A DNA stretch of 64,000 bases from Halorubrum sp. CBA1229 (lineage in GTDB: Archaea; Halobacteriota; Halobacteria; Halobacteriales; Haloferacaceae): assembly GCF_003721435.2 (NCBI RefSeq), contig NZ_CP054585.1, positions 2,666,001 to 2,730,000 of the forward strand, given 5' to 3'. Position 1 is the stretch's first letter, and every line of letters begins with the position of its first letter. The position numbers were made by a program, and so were the translations under genes. Below the pieces are notes generated by a model. The model searched no databases and was not told the DNA's origin. It saw nothing but the letters and a program-made list of their open reading frames with translations. Below, piece by piece: positions 35,506 through 45,801 of this stretch.

Positions 35506-36009
35506 CTACTCCCGGTCGAGGTACTCCTGTTGAATCGCGACGACCTCGGCCGAGTCCTCGCAGTCGGCGTACCGCCGGAGCGGCTCCTCGTTGAGGTCGA
35601 GGAACGTCTCGCCCCACGTGAACTTCGCCATGATCCGTTCCGCGTGGTCGGGCTCGCCGAGGATGTGGAGGGCGGCGGCGAACGCCTCCACCGTCGTGAG
35701 CTGCATCGGCCGGCCGAAGTTCACGGGGTTGCCGGCGACGAGGTACGGGAGCGCTCGGTGCTCGCCGGGTAGCGAGAAGGTCTTTTCGCCGGCCGATTCC
35801 CACGAGCAGTCCAGCGCGACGAGCGCGTTGTCGCGGGCGAGGTCGGCGTCCGCGGGCGAGAGCGCCCGCTCGGCGTGGGGGTTGAGCACGACTCCGTAGG
35901 GCGTGGCGCGGTCGGAGCGGTGCAGCTCCGCGAGGTCGAACCGCGCGAGCTTCCGGGCCGTGCACTTCTCGGGGTCGTCGTCGCCCTCGTACCGGACGTG
36001 GAGGTCCAC
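35506..36009 (-). CDS. tsr3: Tsr3/DUF367 rRNA aminocarboxypropyltransferase
   Basis: Transfers the 3-amino-3-carboxypropyl group from SAM to a pseudouridine of the small-subunit rRNA (helix 31 region) during ribosome maturation. 167 residues with [13 protein letters not shown] at the N-terminus, [13 protein letters not shown] and [32 protein letters not shown], the SAM-binding SPOUT-like core of Tsr3. GTG start at 36009; a TTATAA box (36033-36038) about 26 bp upstream supports it and a leaderless transcript. Confidence 0.9.
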   Translation of the reverse strand: MDLHVRYEGDDDPEKCTARKLARFDLAELHRSDRATPYGVVLNPHAERALSPADADLARDNALVALDCSWESAGEKTFSLPGEHRALPYLVAGNPVNFGRPMQLTTVEAFAAALHILGEPDHAERIMAKFTWGETFLDLNEEPLRRYADCEDSAEVVAIQQEYLDRE

Positions 36010-36028
36010 ACGTACGAAATCGGCTGAG

Positions 36029-36094
36029 TCAGTTATAAGACGTGCGGAGCGGTCGGAACCCGCCCTGCGGTCCTGAGTGTTCGTTTATAACTGA
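36029..36094. repeat. inverted repeat of two TATA boxes in the tsr3-amidohydrolase gap
   Basis: TCAGTTATAA (36029-36038) and TTATAACTGA (36085-36094) form a perfect 10-bp inverted repeat with 46 bp between. The left arm is the tsr3 TATA box. The right arm points towards the 36.3-kb gene but is 225 bp from it. The rest of the roughly 300-bp gap (36010-36309) shows no gene; TAATAATA near 36268 is the likelier TATA box for the amidohydrolase. Confidence 0.5.
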
Positions 36095-36309
36095 ACTGAC
36101 GAAACGAGCGTGACGCTACGCGCCGCGGGTAGTCGACGCCCGCCGCCGTTGAAGGGGTGTTAGTGCGTTGAGGCTCCGACGGACGCGATCGTAGGCGTCG
36201 CGACGCCGACGCTCACGAAGAGCGAACTCGCGGGGGTCCCGCGCTCGCGGGCGAGCGAACACGGGCAGTAATAATAGCGACTAGCCACGGCTCTGACAGG
36301 TGGGCGAAA

Positions 36310-37776
36310 ATGACGGCTGACACTGTAATTCACGACGCGGTCGTTCTCACGGTGGACGAGCGAAATCGGCTCTACGAGCGAGGAACGGTGCTCATCGAGG
36401 ACGGCCGAATCACCGACGTGCGTTCGTCCCGGGACGATGACGCAGACATCGCGGCCGACCGCGTCGTCGACGGCGAGGGCACGCTCGTGATGCCGGGGCT
36501 CGTCAACGCGCACACCCACCTCGAACTGACGCCGCTGCTCGGCGCGTTCAGCGACCTCGACCTCGCGGAGATGATGAGCGGGATGACCGCCATTTTCGGA
36601 CACATCGCCGAGGGCGAGTACGGCTACGTCACCGAGGCGGGGTACGAACTCGCTGCGCTGAACTTCCTCACCGGCGGGGTCACGACCGTCAACTCGATGG
36701 ACGTCCGTCCGAGCGCGGGCGCGGAGACGTTCGGCGAAGCGGGCCTGCGCGGGTTCTTCGGGATGGCGCTCTCCGACCTCTTCTGGGACGTCCCCGTCGG
36801 AGAGCAGTTCGACCGGGCCCGCGAGTTCATCGACGAGTACCACGGCGCGTACAACGGCCGGATCCGGGCGACGATCGACCCCCACGACGACTGGTCGTGT
36901 ACCCGTGAACTGTGGGAACGGACCGCCGACCTCGCCGCCGAACACCCAGATCTGCTCGTCCACACCCACCTGCTCGAACTGGAGGCGAGCAACGCGATGG
37001 CGCGGTCGAACGGCGCCGCGGACTCGCTCGGGCTCCTCGATGAGGTCGGGCTCCTCGACGACCGGCTGGTGGCCGCGCACTTCCGGCTCGCCGACGACGA
37101 GGACATCCGGCGCACCGCCGAGGCGAACGCGTCGGTGGCGCACTGCCCGTCGATCTTCTGTTACTGGAACACGGACGGCGACGTGCAGTGGACGCCGGTG
37201 CCGGAGCTGCGCGACGCGGGCGTCGACGTCGGCCTGGGCATCGACGACCACTACTGGCACGACTCCTACAGCCTGTTCGGCGAGGCGCGGCAGGCCCGGC
37301 TCGCGGCGAATCTCAAGCGCTCGGCCGGCCAGTACGACTCGATGGAACTCGTACGCATGCTCACCATCGACGGGGCAGAGGCGCTCGGGGTCGGCGACGA
37401 GATCGGAAGTCTCGAACCCGGTAAGCGCGCCGACGTCATTCTGCTGGACGTCGACAAGCCGAAATTCACGCCGCTGACTAACGTTCCGGCGCAGGTGGCG
37501 AATAACGCGGCGCCGGCTGACGTGGAGACCGTGATCGTGGACGGCGACGTGCTCATGGAGACCGGCGACGTGAAGACGATGGATGCCGATGCGGTGCGAG
37601 ACCGCGTCGAGGCCGCAGTCGACCGGTTCGAGTCGGAAACGGAGTGGGAACTCGGTATCGGTGAGGCAGAGCCGCCGAGCACGACGGCCGTCGTCCGCGA
37701 CCTGCCGAAGCGCGGCCCCAGTCGGTTGCTCGGCCGACTCGCGTTCCAGTCGCTCAGAGACAGATTCCCGCTCTGA
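36310..37776 (+). CDS. amidohydrolase family protein (chlorohydrolase/SAH-deaminase-like)
   Basis: 488 residues. Metal and catalytic sites: LVNAHTHLELTPLL near 66-72 (H-x-H), ATIDPHDDWSC, LLVHTHLLELE (conserved His and Glu), VAAHFRLADDEDI and VGLGIDDHYWHDS (terminal Asp). This is the cytosine-deaminase/atrazine-chlorohydrolase-like subgroup that includes S-adenosylhomocysteine and methylthioadenosine deaminases. The C-terminal extension after residue 440 (ELGIGEAEPPSTTAVVRDLPK) is additional to the core. Distinct from the 9-kb amidohydrolase, which is 130 residues shorter. Confidence 0.82.
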   Translation: MTADTVIHDAVVLTVDERNRLYERGTVLIEDGRITDVRSSRDDDADIAADRVVDGEGTLVMPGLVNAHTHLELTPLLGAFSDLDLAEMMSGMTAIFGHIAEGEYGYVTEAGYELAALNFLTGGVTTVNSMDVRPSAGAETFGEAGLRGFFGMALSDLFWDVPVGEQFDRAREFIDEYHGAYNGRIRATIDPHDDWSCTRELWERTADLAAEHPDLLVHTHLLELEASNAMARSNGAADSLGLLDEVGLLDDRLVAAHFRLADDEDIRRTAEANASVAHCPSIFCYWNTDGDVQWTPVPELRDAGVDVGLGIDDHYWHDSYSLFGEARQARLAANLKRSAGQYDSMELVRMLTIDGAEALGVGDEIGSLEPGKRADVILLDVDKPKFTPLTNVPAQVANNAAPADVETVIVDGDVLMETGDVKTMDADAVRDRVEAAVDRFESETEWELGIGEAEPPSTTAVVRDLPKRGPSRLLGRLAFQSLRDRFPL

Positions 37777-38163
37777 CACGGATACGAGGGAGGTCGTTCG
37801 ACGACGACCGCGCTCAGTCGCCGCCGGGGTCCCGGGCTGGCCATACGGCGGCTTTTCGGCCGAAACGAACATCCCCTGAGCAATAGCTGCGTGCCGAACC
37901 CGCGCCCTCTGTCCAGCACGAGTGTTCGACCAGCTGACAGGGACTTCGACAGGGCCGACTCTCATCGATCGATACGGCGTCCGTCACGGAGAGCGACTCG
38001 GTGCGAGAGAGCAACAACACCATAAACGCGACCTCCGTACCGAGCCGTAAGCGATTGACACTCCATCATCAGGTCGCGTCGGGAAACGAACTGAGGCTGC
38101 ACCACCGTCTCCGTTCGGGCCGGTGTGATATCGGACGCGAAGCGGACGCGCCGCCACGAGAAT
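37777..38163. other. intergenic gap, no gene seen
   Basis: 387 bp between the amidohydrolase and the P-type ATPase genes. No convincing reading frame, tRNA or repeat; short frames here lack protein character. CACCATAAACGC near 38028 and an AT-containing stretch before 38164 may hold promoter elements for the ATPase. Confidence 0.5.
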
Positions 38164-40626
38164 ATGACCGATAACTGCCACCTATGTGGTCGAGAGGTCC
38201 GGTCTTCCGCGTTCGAGACCGTCGACGGACGGTCGTTCTGTTCGAGCGGATGCCGAGACGTGTACGCGACGCTCGGCGCTTCCGACGGCTCCGAGGCCGC
38301 CCGAACCTCGACTGAGACCGAGAGTGCGCGGAGCGACGACGCTGATGCTCCCGATCGGAGCGGTTTTCGAACGTTCTTCCGGATTGACGGGATGCACTCC
38401 GCGACGTGCGAGGCGTATCTCGAATCGCTCGCCGAGAGCCGGGAGGGCGTGACCGATGCCGAGGCGAGTTACGTCACGGAGACCATCCGAGTCGAACACG
38501 ACCCCGACACCGTGTCGAAGGCGTCGCTGCGTGACGCGCTGAGTACCCTCGGATACACGGCGTACCTCCGCGAAGCCGCCTCGACAGACACGAGCGATAC
38601 CGGCGGAACGACGCGCCGAGCGCGAGAGATGGGCGGCATTCGGAAGCGCCGCGACGATCAGCTCCTGGGAATGCGATACTCCGTCGGGTTCCTCTTCGGT
38701 GCGTTTCTGCTGGTCCCGTACGTCGCGATCCTCTACCCGGCGCACCTCGCGTCGATATTCGACTGGCAAGCGCTCGCCGTCTTCCAGGGCGCGTTCCGGC
38801 TCGACAGTCAGGGAGCGTTCGTCTTCCTCCGGCTGTATTTCGTGATGACCGGACTCATTCTGGTCTTTACCGGTCTCCCGGTGCTGCGTGGCGCGTACAT
38901 CAGTCTCAAGATGCGGCGCCCGAACACGGACCTGCTAGTCGCGATCACCGCGACCAGCGCGTACGCGTACAGCACGGTCGCCGTCATCCTCGGTCGGAAC
39001 GACATCTTCTACGACCTCGCGATCGTCGTCACGGCCGCGGTCACCGCGGCGGCGTTCTACGAGTCGTCGATCAAGCAACGCGCGCTCGACCGCCTGACCG
39101 AGCTCACGATATCGCAAGTCGAGCGCGCACGGACGTCCGACGCCGAGGGGGGAACGCGGGAAGTTCGCGTCGAGGACCTCGATGCGGACGATACCGTCCT
39201 CGTTCGACAGGGCGAACGAGTCCCCGTAGACGGCGAACTGGTCGACGACGGCTGCACCGTCGACGAATCGATCGTCACCGGTGAGTCGCTACCGGTGCCG
39301 AAACGCGCCGGAGACGAGGTCATCGGGGGATCGATCGTCACGGACGGAGCCGCCCTGATCCGCGTCGGCCCGGACCTGACGAGCAGCATCGATCGGATAA
39401 CGACCGCCGTCTGGGACCTCCAGAGCGCGACTCACGGCGTGCAACGCCACGCTGACCGACTCGCGTCGCGCGCGGTGCTCCTCGTCGTCGGAGCCGCCGT
39501 TGCGATCGGCGGCGCTGGCGCGCTCGCGTTCGGTGTGACCGTCTCAGACGCGGTCCTCCTCGCACTACTGGTCCTCCTCGCCGGGTCGCCGTGGGCCCTC
39601 GGACTCGCGACGCCGCTCTCGGTTGCCAAGAGCCTCGCGAGCGCGCTCCGTCACGGGATCATCATCTTCGACGAGACGGTCTTCGAACGGCTTCGAGATG
39701 TCGACATCGTCGTCTTCGACAAGACGGGGACCCTCACGACCGGCGAGATGGAGGTGATCGAGGCGAACGCCCCCGCGGAGCTACTCGACGCCGTCGCAGC
39801 GCTCGAGCAGCGGGCGTCACACCCCGCTGCAAACGCCATCACCACGGCCTTCGCCGACGAGAGCGCGGTCCAGGGAAGCCTCGACGCCGGCCGGATAAGC
39901 GAGTTCACGAACCACCGGTCCGGTATCGAGGGGGTGATCGACGGAACGACGTATCTCGTCGGAAACCTCGGGCTCTTCGCGGAACGGGGATGGACCGTGG
40001 ACGACGACATTCGGTCCCGCGTCGCCGACGCTCGGGGGTTCGGTCAGCTTCCGGTCGTCGTCGGTCGCGACGGGACGGCAGAGGGACTGATCGTCGTGGG
40101 CGATGAGCCTCGAGACGGCTGGGACGACACGATATCTCGACTCGGTGCGCGGGACACGGATATCGTCGTCCTGACCGGCGACGACGAAGAAGCGACGGAT
40201 TTCTTCACGCGGCACGAGGACGTGACGCACGTCTTCGCGACGGTCCCGCCGGAAGGGAAGACGGCGACGATCCGACGGCTCAAATCGGACGGCCAAGTCG
40301 CGATGGTCGGCGACGGCACCAACGACGCCCCGGCGCTCGCCGCCGCCGACCTCGGCATTTCGTTGGGCGGCGGCACGGCGTTGGCCGCCGACGCCGCCGA
40401 CGTCGCGATCGTCGACAACGACATCCGCTCCGTCGAGACGGCCTTCGACCTCGCGGCTGCGGCTCGTCGCCGCGTGAAACAGAACAACTTCCTCGCGTTC
40501 TCCTACAACGGGATCGCGCTCTTGGCGTTGGCCGTCGGGTTCTTCAACCCGCTGTCAGCGGCGGTCGCGGTCATCGCCGGCGGCGGTCTGGTCGCGGCGA
40601 ACACTCGGCGGAAGTTGCTTCGGTAG
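38164..40626 (+). CDS. heavy-metal P-type ATPase-like protein with SPW in place of CPC
   Basis: 820-residue P1B-type pump. N-terminus: TRASH-like Cys4 domain (CHLC, FCSSGC, residues 5-30), then an HMA-like domain (DGMHSATCEAY) with a single Cys. Core motifs are intact: TGES 372-375, DKTGTLT with phosphorylated Asp519, SHP 552-554 and GDGTNDAP. The ion-selectivity motif CPC of copper/zinc pumps reads SPW at 475-477 in AGSPWALGLATP, and the TM8 motif is also altered (VIAGGG). So the usual metal ligands are missing. Start at ATG 38164. Likely FixI/CopA-like relative; transported ion unknown. Confidence 0.85.
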   Translation: MTDNCHLCGREVRSSAFETVDGRSFCSSGCRDVYATLGASDGSEAARTSTETESARSDDADAPDRSGFRTFFRIDGMHSATCEAYLESLAESREGVTDAEASYVTETIRVEHDPDTVSKASLRDALSTLGYTAYLREAASTDTSDTGGTTRRAREMGGIRKRRDDQLLGMRYSVGFLFGAFLLVPYVAILYPAHLASIFDWQALAVFQGAFRLDSQGAFVFLRLYFVMTGLILVFTGLPVLRGAYISLKMRRPNTDLLVAITATSAYAYSTVAVILGRNDIFYDLAIVVTAAVTAAAFYESSIKQRALDRLTELTISQVERARTSDAEGGTREVRVEDLDADDTVLVRQGERVPVDGELVDDGCTVDESIVTGESLPVPKRAGDEVIGGSIVTDGAALIRVGPDLTSSIDRITTAVWDLQSATHGVQRHADRLASRAVLLVVGAAVAIGGAGALAFGVTVSDAVLLALLVLLAGSPWALGLATPLSVAKSLASALRHGIIIFDETVFERLRDVDIVVFDKTGTLTTGEMEVIEANAPAELLDAVAALEQRASHPAANAITTAFADESAVQGSLDAGRISEFTNHRSGIEGVIDGTTYLVGNLGLFAERGWTVDDDIRSRVADARGFGQLPVVVGRDGTAEGLIVVGDEPRDGWDDTISRLGARDTDIVVLTGDDEEATDFFTRHEDVTHVFATVPPEGKTATIRRLKSDGQVAMVGDGTNDAPALAAADLGISLGGGTALAADAADVAIVDNDIRSVETAFDLAAAARRRVKQNNFLAFSYNGIALLALAVGFFNPLSAAVAVIAGGGLVAANTRRKLLR

Positions 40627-40856
40627 CGGGACTCCACCACGCGAGTATGCAGACGAGCGACCGCGTTTACGACACGGGAACCGAGCCTGAACGACACCGG
40701 CACCGGGCGGACGGTATCGATGTCGTGCGGCGGCCCCCGTCGGACTCCTCAGGACGTGATCGGTGTCGACGGCCGTGCCGCATGCGGCGGGCGTGTCGGT
40801 CGCGACGTCTCGCGAACACCCGGTTCGAGGTCCGGTGAGGTATCAGCGCGGGCCGG

Positions 40857-41519
40857 CTACTCCGGCACATCCCCCGTCGTGTCCTCCGGTTTGGCCGAGA
40901 GGTAGCCACCAAACGCGAGCAACCAGAGAATGAGCGGATAGACGACCCACCGCTCGATTCCGCCGCTCCCGAGGAATTCGAGCGGATGGGGGCCACCGAC
41001 GACCAATCCGAAAACGAAGACGCTGACGAGAACGAGGAAAGAGACTCCGCCGAGCAACCCGCAGAGGAACGAGAACGGTCGGGGGACTACCCGGGCGGAG
41101 AGGAGGACCGTGATCCCTCCCGCAAAAAACGTGAGGAGCGCGAACAGTCCGTGCCACGGGGTCACGTTACCGGGGAAGACCCCGACGCCGAACGCGCCGA
41201 ATCCGAAGACGGCCAGCGCGAATGGGAACCCGCGACGGTCCAGTACCCGGTACAGCAGGTACGCCGAGAGGACTACTACCGCTCCCGTCAGGAGCATCGT
41301 GGAATTGAAGATCGTCGCCGAGGGTTCGTGTATCACCGGGTCGGGCGGGCGTGTCGACCCCAGATCGCTGATATCCTGTCGGGTCGAATAGCTCGGATAG
41401 AGGACCTCCGCCGTGATGATCCCCATGAATCCGATGACTCCCGACACGGCGAGACCGAAGCCCGCTATCGACCGTTCCGAGAGTCCGAGCCGGGACCGGA
41501 GAGAGGCAGTTTGGCTCAT
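40857..41519 (-). CDS. DUF998 family membrane protein
   Basis: 220 residues, six transmembrane helices. The signature LYPSYSTRQDISDLGSTRP near residues 40-60 corresponds to the DUF998 motif (Y-P-x-Y-x-T-x-x-x-x-I-S-D-L-G). The ATG at 41519 is used because the extra upstream frame has no protein character, and AT-rich AATAATTATTTG lies just upstream as promoter. Function unknown. Confidence 0.82.
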   Translation of the reverse strand: MSQTASLRSRLGLSERSIAGFGLAVSGVIGFMGIITAEVLYPSYSTRQDISDLGSTRPPDPVIHEPSATIFNSTMLLTGAVVVLSAYLLYRVLDRRGFPFALAVFGFGAFGVGVFPGNVTPWHGLFALLTFFAGGITVLLSARVVPRPFSFLCGLLGGVSFLVLVSVFVFGLVVGGPHPLEFLGSGGIERWVVYPLILWLLAFGGYLSAKPEDTTGDVPE

Positions 41520-41703
41520 CGACTGCACGTTCGCACGGAACGGAGAAATAATTATTTGTTTGACATGAGGTGGCTCACCCGCACGCGTCGTCCGTAATTC
41601 GGCGCGCTGATTCTGGCAGCCGCTGGGCGTTTCGACGGGCCCGATACCGTCAAACCGGCCCGGTACCGGCGGGGTTTTTCCTCGTCGCACCCCAGTGGAT
41701 CGT

Positions 41704-42462
41704 ATGGAGCTGTTCGCCGTCCCGGACCTCCCGGAGATCCGGGAGGGAGACGACCTCGCGGCCATGATCGGTGAGCGGGTCGACCTCCGCGAGGACGACG
41801 TCGTCGTCGTCGCCAGCACCGTCGTCTCCAAGGCCGAGGGGCGGACGTTCGACCTCGACGAGTTCCCGGCCGGGCCGCGGGCGAACGAAGTCGCCGGTCG
41901 GCTCGCGGAGATCTCGGGCGAGGAGAAGGACCCGCGCTTCGCCCAGGCCGTCATCGAGGAGTCGACGGAGCTGATCATGGAGGCCCCGTTCCTCCTGACG
42001 GCGACGCGCTTCGGCCACATCGGCGTCAACGCCGGTATCGACCGGTCGAACGTCCCCGACGGCGACCTGCTGCTGCTCCCGGAGCGCCCCACCGAGAGCG
42101 CGGAGCGGATCCGCGAGGGCGTCGCGGCCGACCGCGTGGTCGTCAGCGACACCTGCGGGCGCCCGTTCCGACACGGCCAACGCGGGGTCGCGATCGGCTG
42201 GGCCGGCCTGCCGGCGAGCCGCGACTGGCGCGGCGAGCGCGACCGCGACGGCCGGGAGATGGGCGTCACCGTCCAGAACGTGATCGACGAGCTCGCGTCG
42301 GCGGCAAACCTCGTCGCCGGCGAGGGCGCGGGCGGGACGCCCGTCGTCGTCGCCCGCGACTGGTCGTTCGGCGACCACGAGGGCTCGGACAGCCACTTCC
42401 GCGAGGTCGAGGGCGACTTCGTCCGCCAGGCGCTGCGCGACTGGCGCTACGAGGACCGCTGA
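41704..42462 (+). CDS. cofE: coenzyme F420-0:L-glutamate ligase
   Basis: Adds glutamate residues to F420-0 using GTP, in the last step of coenzyme F420 synthesis. 252 residues; CofE signatures are MELFAVPDLPEIREGDDLA at the start, VVASTVVSKAEGR, RFGHIGVNAGIDRSN and VVSDTCGRPFRHGQRGVAIGWAG. Cytosolic. Next is an F420-dependent reductase gene (42510), separated by a 23-bp tandem repeat that contains the cofE stop region, so the two probably form one transcript. Confidence 0.95.
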   Translation: MELFAVPDLPEIREGDDLAAMIGERVDLREDDVVVVASTVVSKAEGRTFDLDEFPAGPRANEVAGRLAEISGEEKDPRFAQAVIEESTELIMEAPFLLTATRFGHIGVNAGIDRSNVPDGDLLLLPERPTESAERIREGVAADRVVVSDTCGRPFRHGQRGVAIGWAGLPASRDWRGERDRDGREMGVTVQNVIDELASAANLVAGEGAGGTPVVVARDWSFGDHEGSDSHFREVEGDFVRQALRDWRYEDR

Positions 42463-42512
42463 CACGGAGCTACGAGGACCGCTGATACGGAGCTACGAGG
42501 ACACCTGACATG
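42446..42512 (+). repeat. 23-bp tandem repeat at the cofE-mer junction
   Basis: GCTACGAGGACCGCTGAYACGG (23-bp period) occurs at 42446-42468, 42469-42491 and, partly, from 42492. The first unit carries the cofE C-terminus (YEDR) and stop codon; the duplicates make up the spacer before the next start codon, so repeat slippage has lengthened the intergenic space. Confidence 0.85.
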
Positions 42513-43493
42513 CTCGGCATCGAACTCACTCCCGAACACGACCTGCACCGCCTCGTCGACCTCGGCGTCCGCGCCGAGGAGGCCGGCTACGACGCCGTCT
42601 ACTCGACGTGCCACTACAACAACCGCGACCCGTGGGCGTTCCTCTCGCAGCTCGCGACCGCCACGGAGTCGGTCCGAGTCGGCCCGGGCGTCGCGAACCC
42701 GTACGAGACACATCCCGTGACGCTCGCCTCGAAGGTCGCCACCCTTGACGAGCTCTCCGAGGGGCGTGCCGTCTTCGGGGTCGGCCCCGGCGACCCCTCC
42801 ACGCTCGCGAACCTCGAGCTCGCCGACGAGCGCGGGCTCCGCCCCGTCCTGGAGGCGTTCAAGACCGCTCAGAAGCTCTGGGCCGGCGAGCGCGTCGACC
42901 ACGACGGCACCTTCGACGCCAGCGAGGCGGGGCTCAACTACGAGCCGCCGCAGGGCGCCGCGATTCCGGTCCACGTCGGCGGCGAGGGCCCGCACATGTG
43001 CCGGATGGCCGCGAAGCACGCCGACGGCCTGCTGTACAACGGTTCCCACCCGAAGGACCTCGCCTGGGCCCGCGAGCAGGTCGACGACGGGCTCGGAGAC
43101 CGACCGGACCATCGCGGCGACTTCGACCTGATCGCGTACGCCGCGGTCTCGATCGACGAGGACGAGGACGCGGCCCGCGAGGCGGCCCGTCCGCCGGTCG
43201 CCTTTATCACCGCGGGCGCGGCGCCGCCGGTCCTGCAGCGGCACGGGATCGATGCCGACGCGGCGAGCGAGATCGGCGATCGCGTCTCGACCGGCGACTT
43301 CTCCGCGGCGTTCGACCTCGTCACCCCCGAGATGGTCGACGCCTTCTGTATGGCCGGCTCGCCCGAGACCGTCCGCGAGCGCGCGGCCGCCGTCGCGGAG
43401 CACGCCGACGGACTCGTCGTCGGGTCGCCGCTCGGCCCGGACTTGGAGTCGGCGGTCGACCTCGCGGCCGACGCCGTCGACGGTCTCTTTTAA
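42510..43493 (+). CDS. mer: F420-dependent methylenetetrahydromethanopterin reductase (Mer)
   Basis: Luciferase-like F420 enzyme of one-carbon metabolism: reduces methylene- to methyl-tetrahydromethanopterin with F420H2; in haloarchaea the pterin may be folate. 327 residues: [29 protein letters not shown] at the start, [41 protein letters not shown], and [24 protein letters not shown], all typical of Mer. It is next to cofE, which makes its cofactor. Another member of the LLM class cannot be fully excluded. Confidence 0.85.
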   Translation: MLGIELTPEHDLHRLVDLGVRAEEAGYDAVYSTCHYNNRDPWAFLSQLATATESVRVGPGVANPYETHPVTLASKVATLDELSEGRAVFGVGPGDPSTLANLELADERGLRPVLEAFKTAQKLWAGERVDHDGTFDASEAGLNYEPPQGAAIPVHVGGEGPHMCRMAAKHADGLLYNGSHPKDLAWAREQVDDGLGDRPDHRGDFDLIAYAAVSIDEDEDAAREAARPPVAFITAGAAPPVLQRHGIDADAASEIGDRVSTGDFSAAFDLVTPEMVDAFCMAGSPETVRERAAAVAEHADGLVVGSPLGPDLESAVDLAADAVDGLF

Positions 43494-43585
43494 AAACACC
43501 GGACGATCTCACGACCGGGGAACAGAGAATCGCTCGTGAGAACTCGGGGGTGAGGTTCTTAAGCCGGTTCCACACAGTTCGAGGC

Positions 43586-45325
43586 ATGTCGACAGACCGA
43601 GAGCAACGCTCGGGGGTTCGGGACCGGTACGAGTCGCTCCTCTGGGGGACGATGGACCGTCTCGGCGTCTCCGAATCGATAGAGCGGAAGATCGTGACGG
43701 CCGTCGGGATCCAGTTTCTCGTCACCGTCGGGATCTTTCTCACGCCGATCCTCTTCTCCGGGACGCTCGCGTCCGCCGTCTCCGGAGCGCTGTTCCTCGG
43801 AGCGATCGCTGCGATCTACAACACCCTCCTCATCGTGCGGCGGGACTTCGTCGCGCCACTCAAGCGGTTGGAGGCCGGGGCGGACGCGATCGCGGCCGGC
43901 GACGTCCGAGCGGCGGAGAGCCGCGGCCCCGCGGGGGCGGTCGGCGCAGACCAGCCGGACGAGATCGGGAGTCTCGTGAACTCGTTCGCCGAGGTCGAGC
44001 GCTACCTCGGCACCGTCTCGGCGCAGGCCGAGGCGCTCGCGGCGCGGGAGTTCGACGATCCGGTCCTCGACGAGGAGGTGCCGGGCGGCTTCGGCGACGC
44101 CCTCGACGAGATGGCCGCGAACATGACGGCGTACACGGCCGAGCTGGAGTCGGTGGTCGACGCGTTCGACGACGCGGCTCAGCGCGCGCAGGACGGCGAC
44201 CTCACCGCGACGATCGACGCGGAATCGCTCGCCACCGACGACGACAGATACGACGACCTCGTCGAGAACTACAACCGGCTCGTCGCCACGCTCGGCGGGA
44301 CGATCGGCGAGGTCCGTTCGTTCACCGACGACGTCGCGGCGGCGAGCGACGACGTGCGGGCGAGCATGGACGAGGTCGACGACGCGAGCGAGGAGGTGGC
44401 GCGGTCGGTACAGGAGATCTCGGACGGCGCGAGCGAACAGACGAGCGACCTGGAGGCGGTCTCGGCCGAGATGAGCACGCTCTCGGCGACCGTCGAAGAG
44501 ATCGCGGCCTCCGCCGACGACGCGGCGACGACCGCCCGGAGCGCCGCGGACCGGGGGCGGGACGGACGAGAGGAGGCCGCCGAGGCGATCGCGGAGCTTG
44601 AAGCGCTCGAATCCCGGATCGGGGAGACGGCGACCGCGGTCGAGGACCTCGTCGACCGGATCGGCGAGATCGACGAGATCGCTGCCGTGATCGACGGAAT
44701 CGCGGAGGAGACGAACCTGCTCGCGCTGAACGCCTCGATCGAGGCCGCCCGGGCCGACGGTTCCGGCCAGGGGTTCGCGGTGGTCGCGGACGAGGTGAAG
44801 GCGCTCGCCGAGGAGACCCGGGAGGAGGCCGCGGCGATCTCGGACCGCATCGACGAGGTGCAGACCGCCTCGGCCGACACGGCCGACGACGTCGACGCGA
44901 TGGAGTCGCAGGTGTCCGAGAGCGTCGGCGCCGTCGAGTCCACGCTCCGGGAGTTCGAGGAGGTCGTCGAGGACGTGACCGTCGTCGACGAGACGGTCCA
45001 GGAGATCAGCGAGGCGACCGACGACCAGGCCCGGACGACGCAGGAGGTCGTCGACATGGTCGAGGACGTCGCGTCGGTGAGCGGCCAGACCGCGACCGAG
45101 GCCGAGACCGTCGCCGCGGCGGCGGAGGAGCAGACCGCGAGCGTCTCGGAGGTGACCGACAGGGCACACGCGCTCTCCGATCGGTCCGACGAGCTGCTCG
45201 CGCGGCTCGACCGGTTCGAGGTGCCGGCCGAGCGCGCTACGGGGGCGTCGAGTTCGACCGGAGCGGGCGCGCAGTCGGAGTCCGGATCGGGCGCACAGAC
45301 GCGGCCGACTCCGACCGACGACTGA
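43586..45325 (+). CDS. methyl-accepting taxis transducer
   Basis: Signal transducer (Htr-type) that reports to CheA. 579 residues: two transmembrane helices at about 33-55 and 60-84 with almost no extracellular loop, two HAMP-like regions (about 85-140 and 190-230), and the cytoplasmic methylation/signalling hairpin with the invariant tip [22 protein letters not shown] (about 370-391). With no large external domain it likely senses redox, proton-motive force, cytosolic or membrane signals, or another protein. ATG 43586. Confidence 0.92.
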   Translation: MSTDREQRSGVRDRYESLLWGTMDRLGVSESIERKIVTAVGIQFLVTVGIFLTPILFSGTLASAVSGALFLGAIAAIYNTLLIVRRDFVAPLKRLEAGADAIAAGDVRAAESRGPAGAVGADQPDEIGSLVNSFAEVERYLGTVSAQAEALAAREFDDPVLDEEVPGGFGDALDEMAANMTAYTAELESVVDAFDDAAQRAQDGDLTATIDAESLATDDDRYDDLVENYNRLVATLGGTIGEVRSFTDDVAAASDDVRASMDEVDDASEEVARSVQEISDGASEQTSDLEAVSAEMSTLSATVEEIAASADDAATTARSAADRGRDGREEAAEAIAELEALESRIGETATAVEDLVDRIGEIDEIAAVIDGIAEETNLLALNASIEAARADGSGQGFAVVADEVKALAEETREEAAAISDRIDEVQTASADTADDVDAMESQVSESVGAVESTLREFEEVVEDVTVVDETVQEISEATDDQARTTQEVVDMVEDVASVSGQTATEAETVAAAAEEQTASVSEVTDRAHALSDRSDELLARLDRFEVPAERATGASSSTGAGAQSESGSGAQTRPTPTDD

Positions 45326-45392
45326 TACCGGTCGCGACTCCGGGCGACGGCGACCTACCGAATCGACGGCGGCTTACCGAATCGATCGCGAC

Positions 45393-45635
45393 TTACTGCT
45401 CCGACCGCCCGCGGCCGCCCAGCGAGGGAAGCGTCACGCCGATCTCTTGGAGGAGCGCCCCGACAGCGGTGTAGCCGAGCGCGGCCACGGAGGCGACGAT
45501 CAGGACCTGTCCGACGAGGACGAGCAGCGCTGAGAGGGGGTCTCCGGCGCCGAGGATGAGGTCGTTCAGGAAGACGTCGACGAAGCGGCCGACGTCGCCG
45601 ACCAGCCGTGCGAAGAAGTCGATGAGCGCGAACAT
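45393..45635 (-). CDS. small membrane protein
   Basis: 80 residues, MFALIDFFARLVGDVGRFVD then two hydrophobic segments (about 35-65: PLSALLVLVGQVLIVASVAALGYTAVGAL) and a short basic tail. Start ATG 45635 chosen; the longer upstream frame is not protein-like. Unknown function; convergent with the transducer gene. Confidence 0.6.
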   Translation of the reverse strand: MFALIDFFARLVGDVGRFVDVFLNDLILGAGDPLSALLVLVGQVLIVASVAALGYTAVGALLQEIGVTLPSLGGRGRSEQ

Positions 45636-45801
45636 GATCCAACGTTTCTCCGCGGGGTACTTGGGTGTTGAGTTCCCGGCCGTTCCTCGTTCGGCGGTGA
45701 CCGCGCCGCGGCTCCGGGGAGCGCCGTCGCGATAGCGGTCCCTCCCGACCCGGTTCCGGTAACCGAACGTCTTACACCCGACGGACACGGATCAGTCGGT
45801 A

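Noticed and set aside
36160..37965. 601-codon minus-strand frame opposite the amidohydrolase
   Set aside because: No protein character; the plus-strand gene has the full metal-binding motif set.
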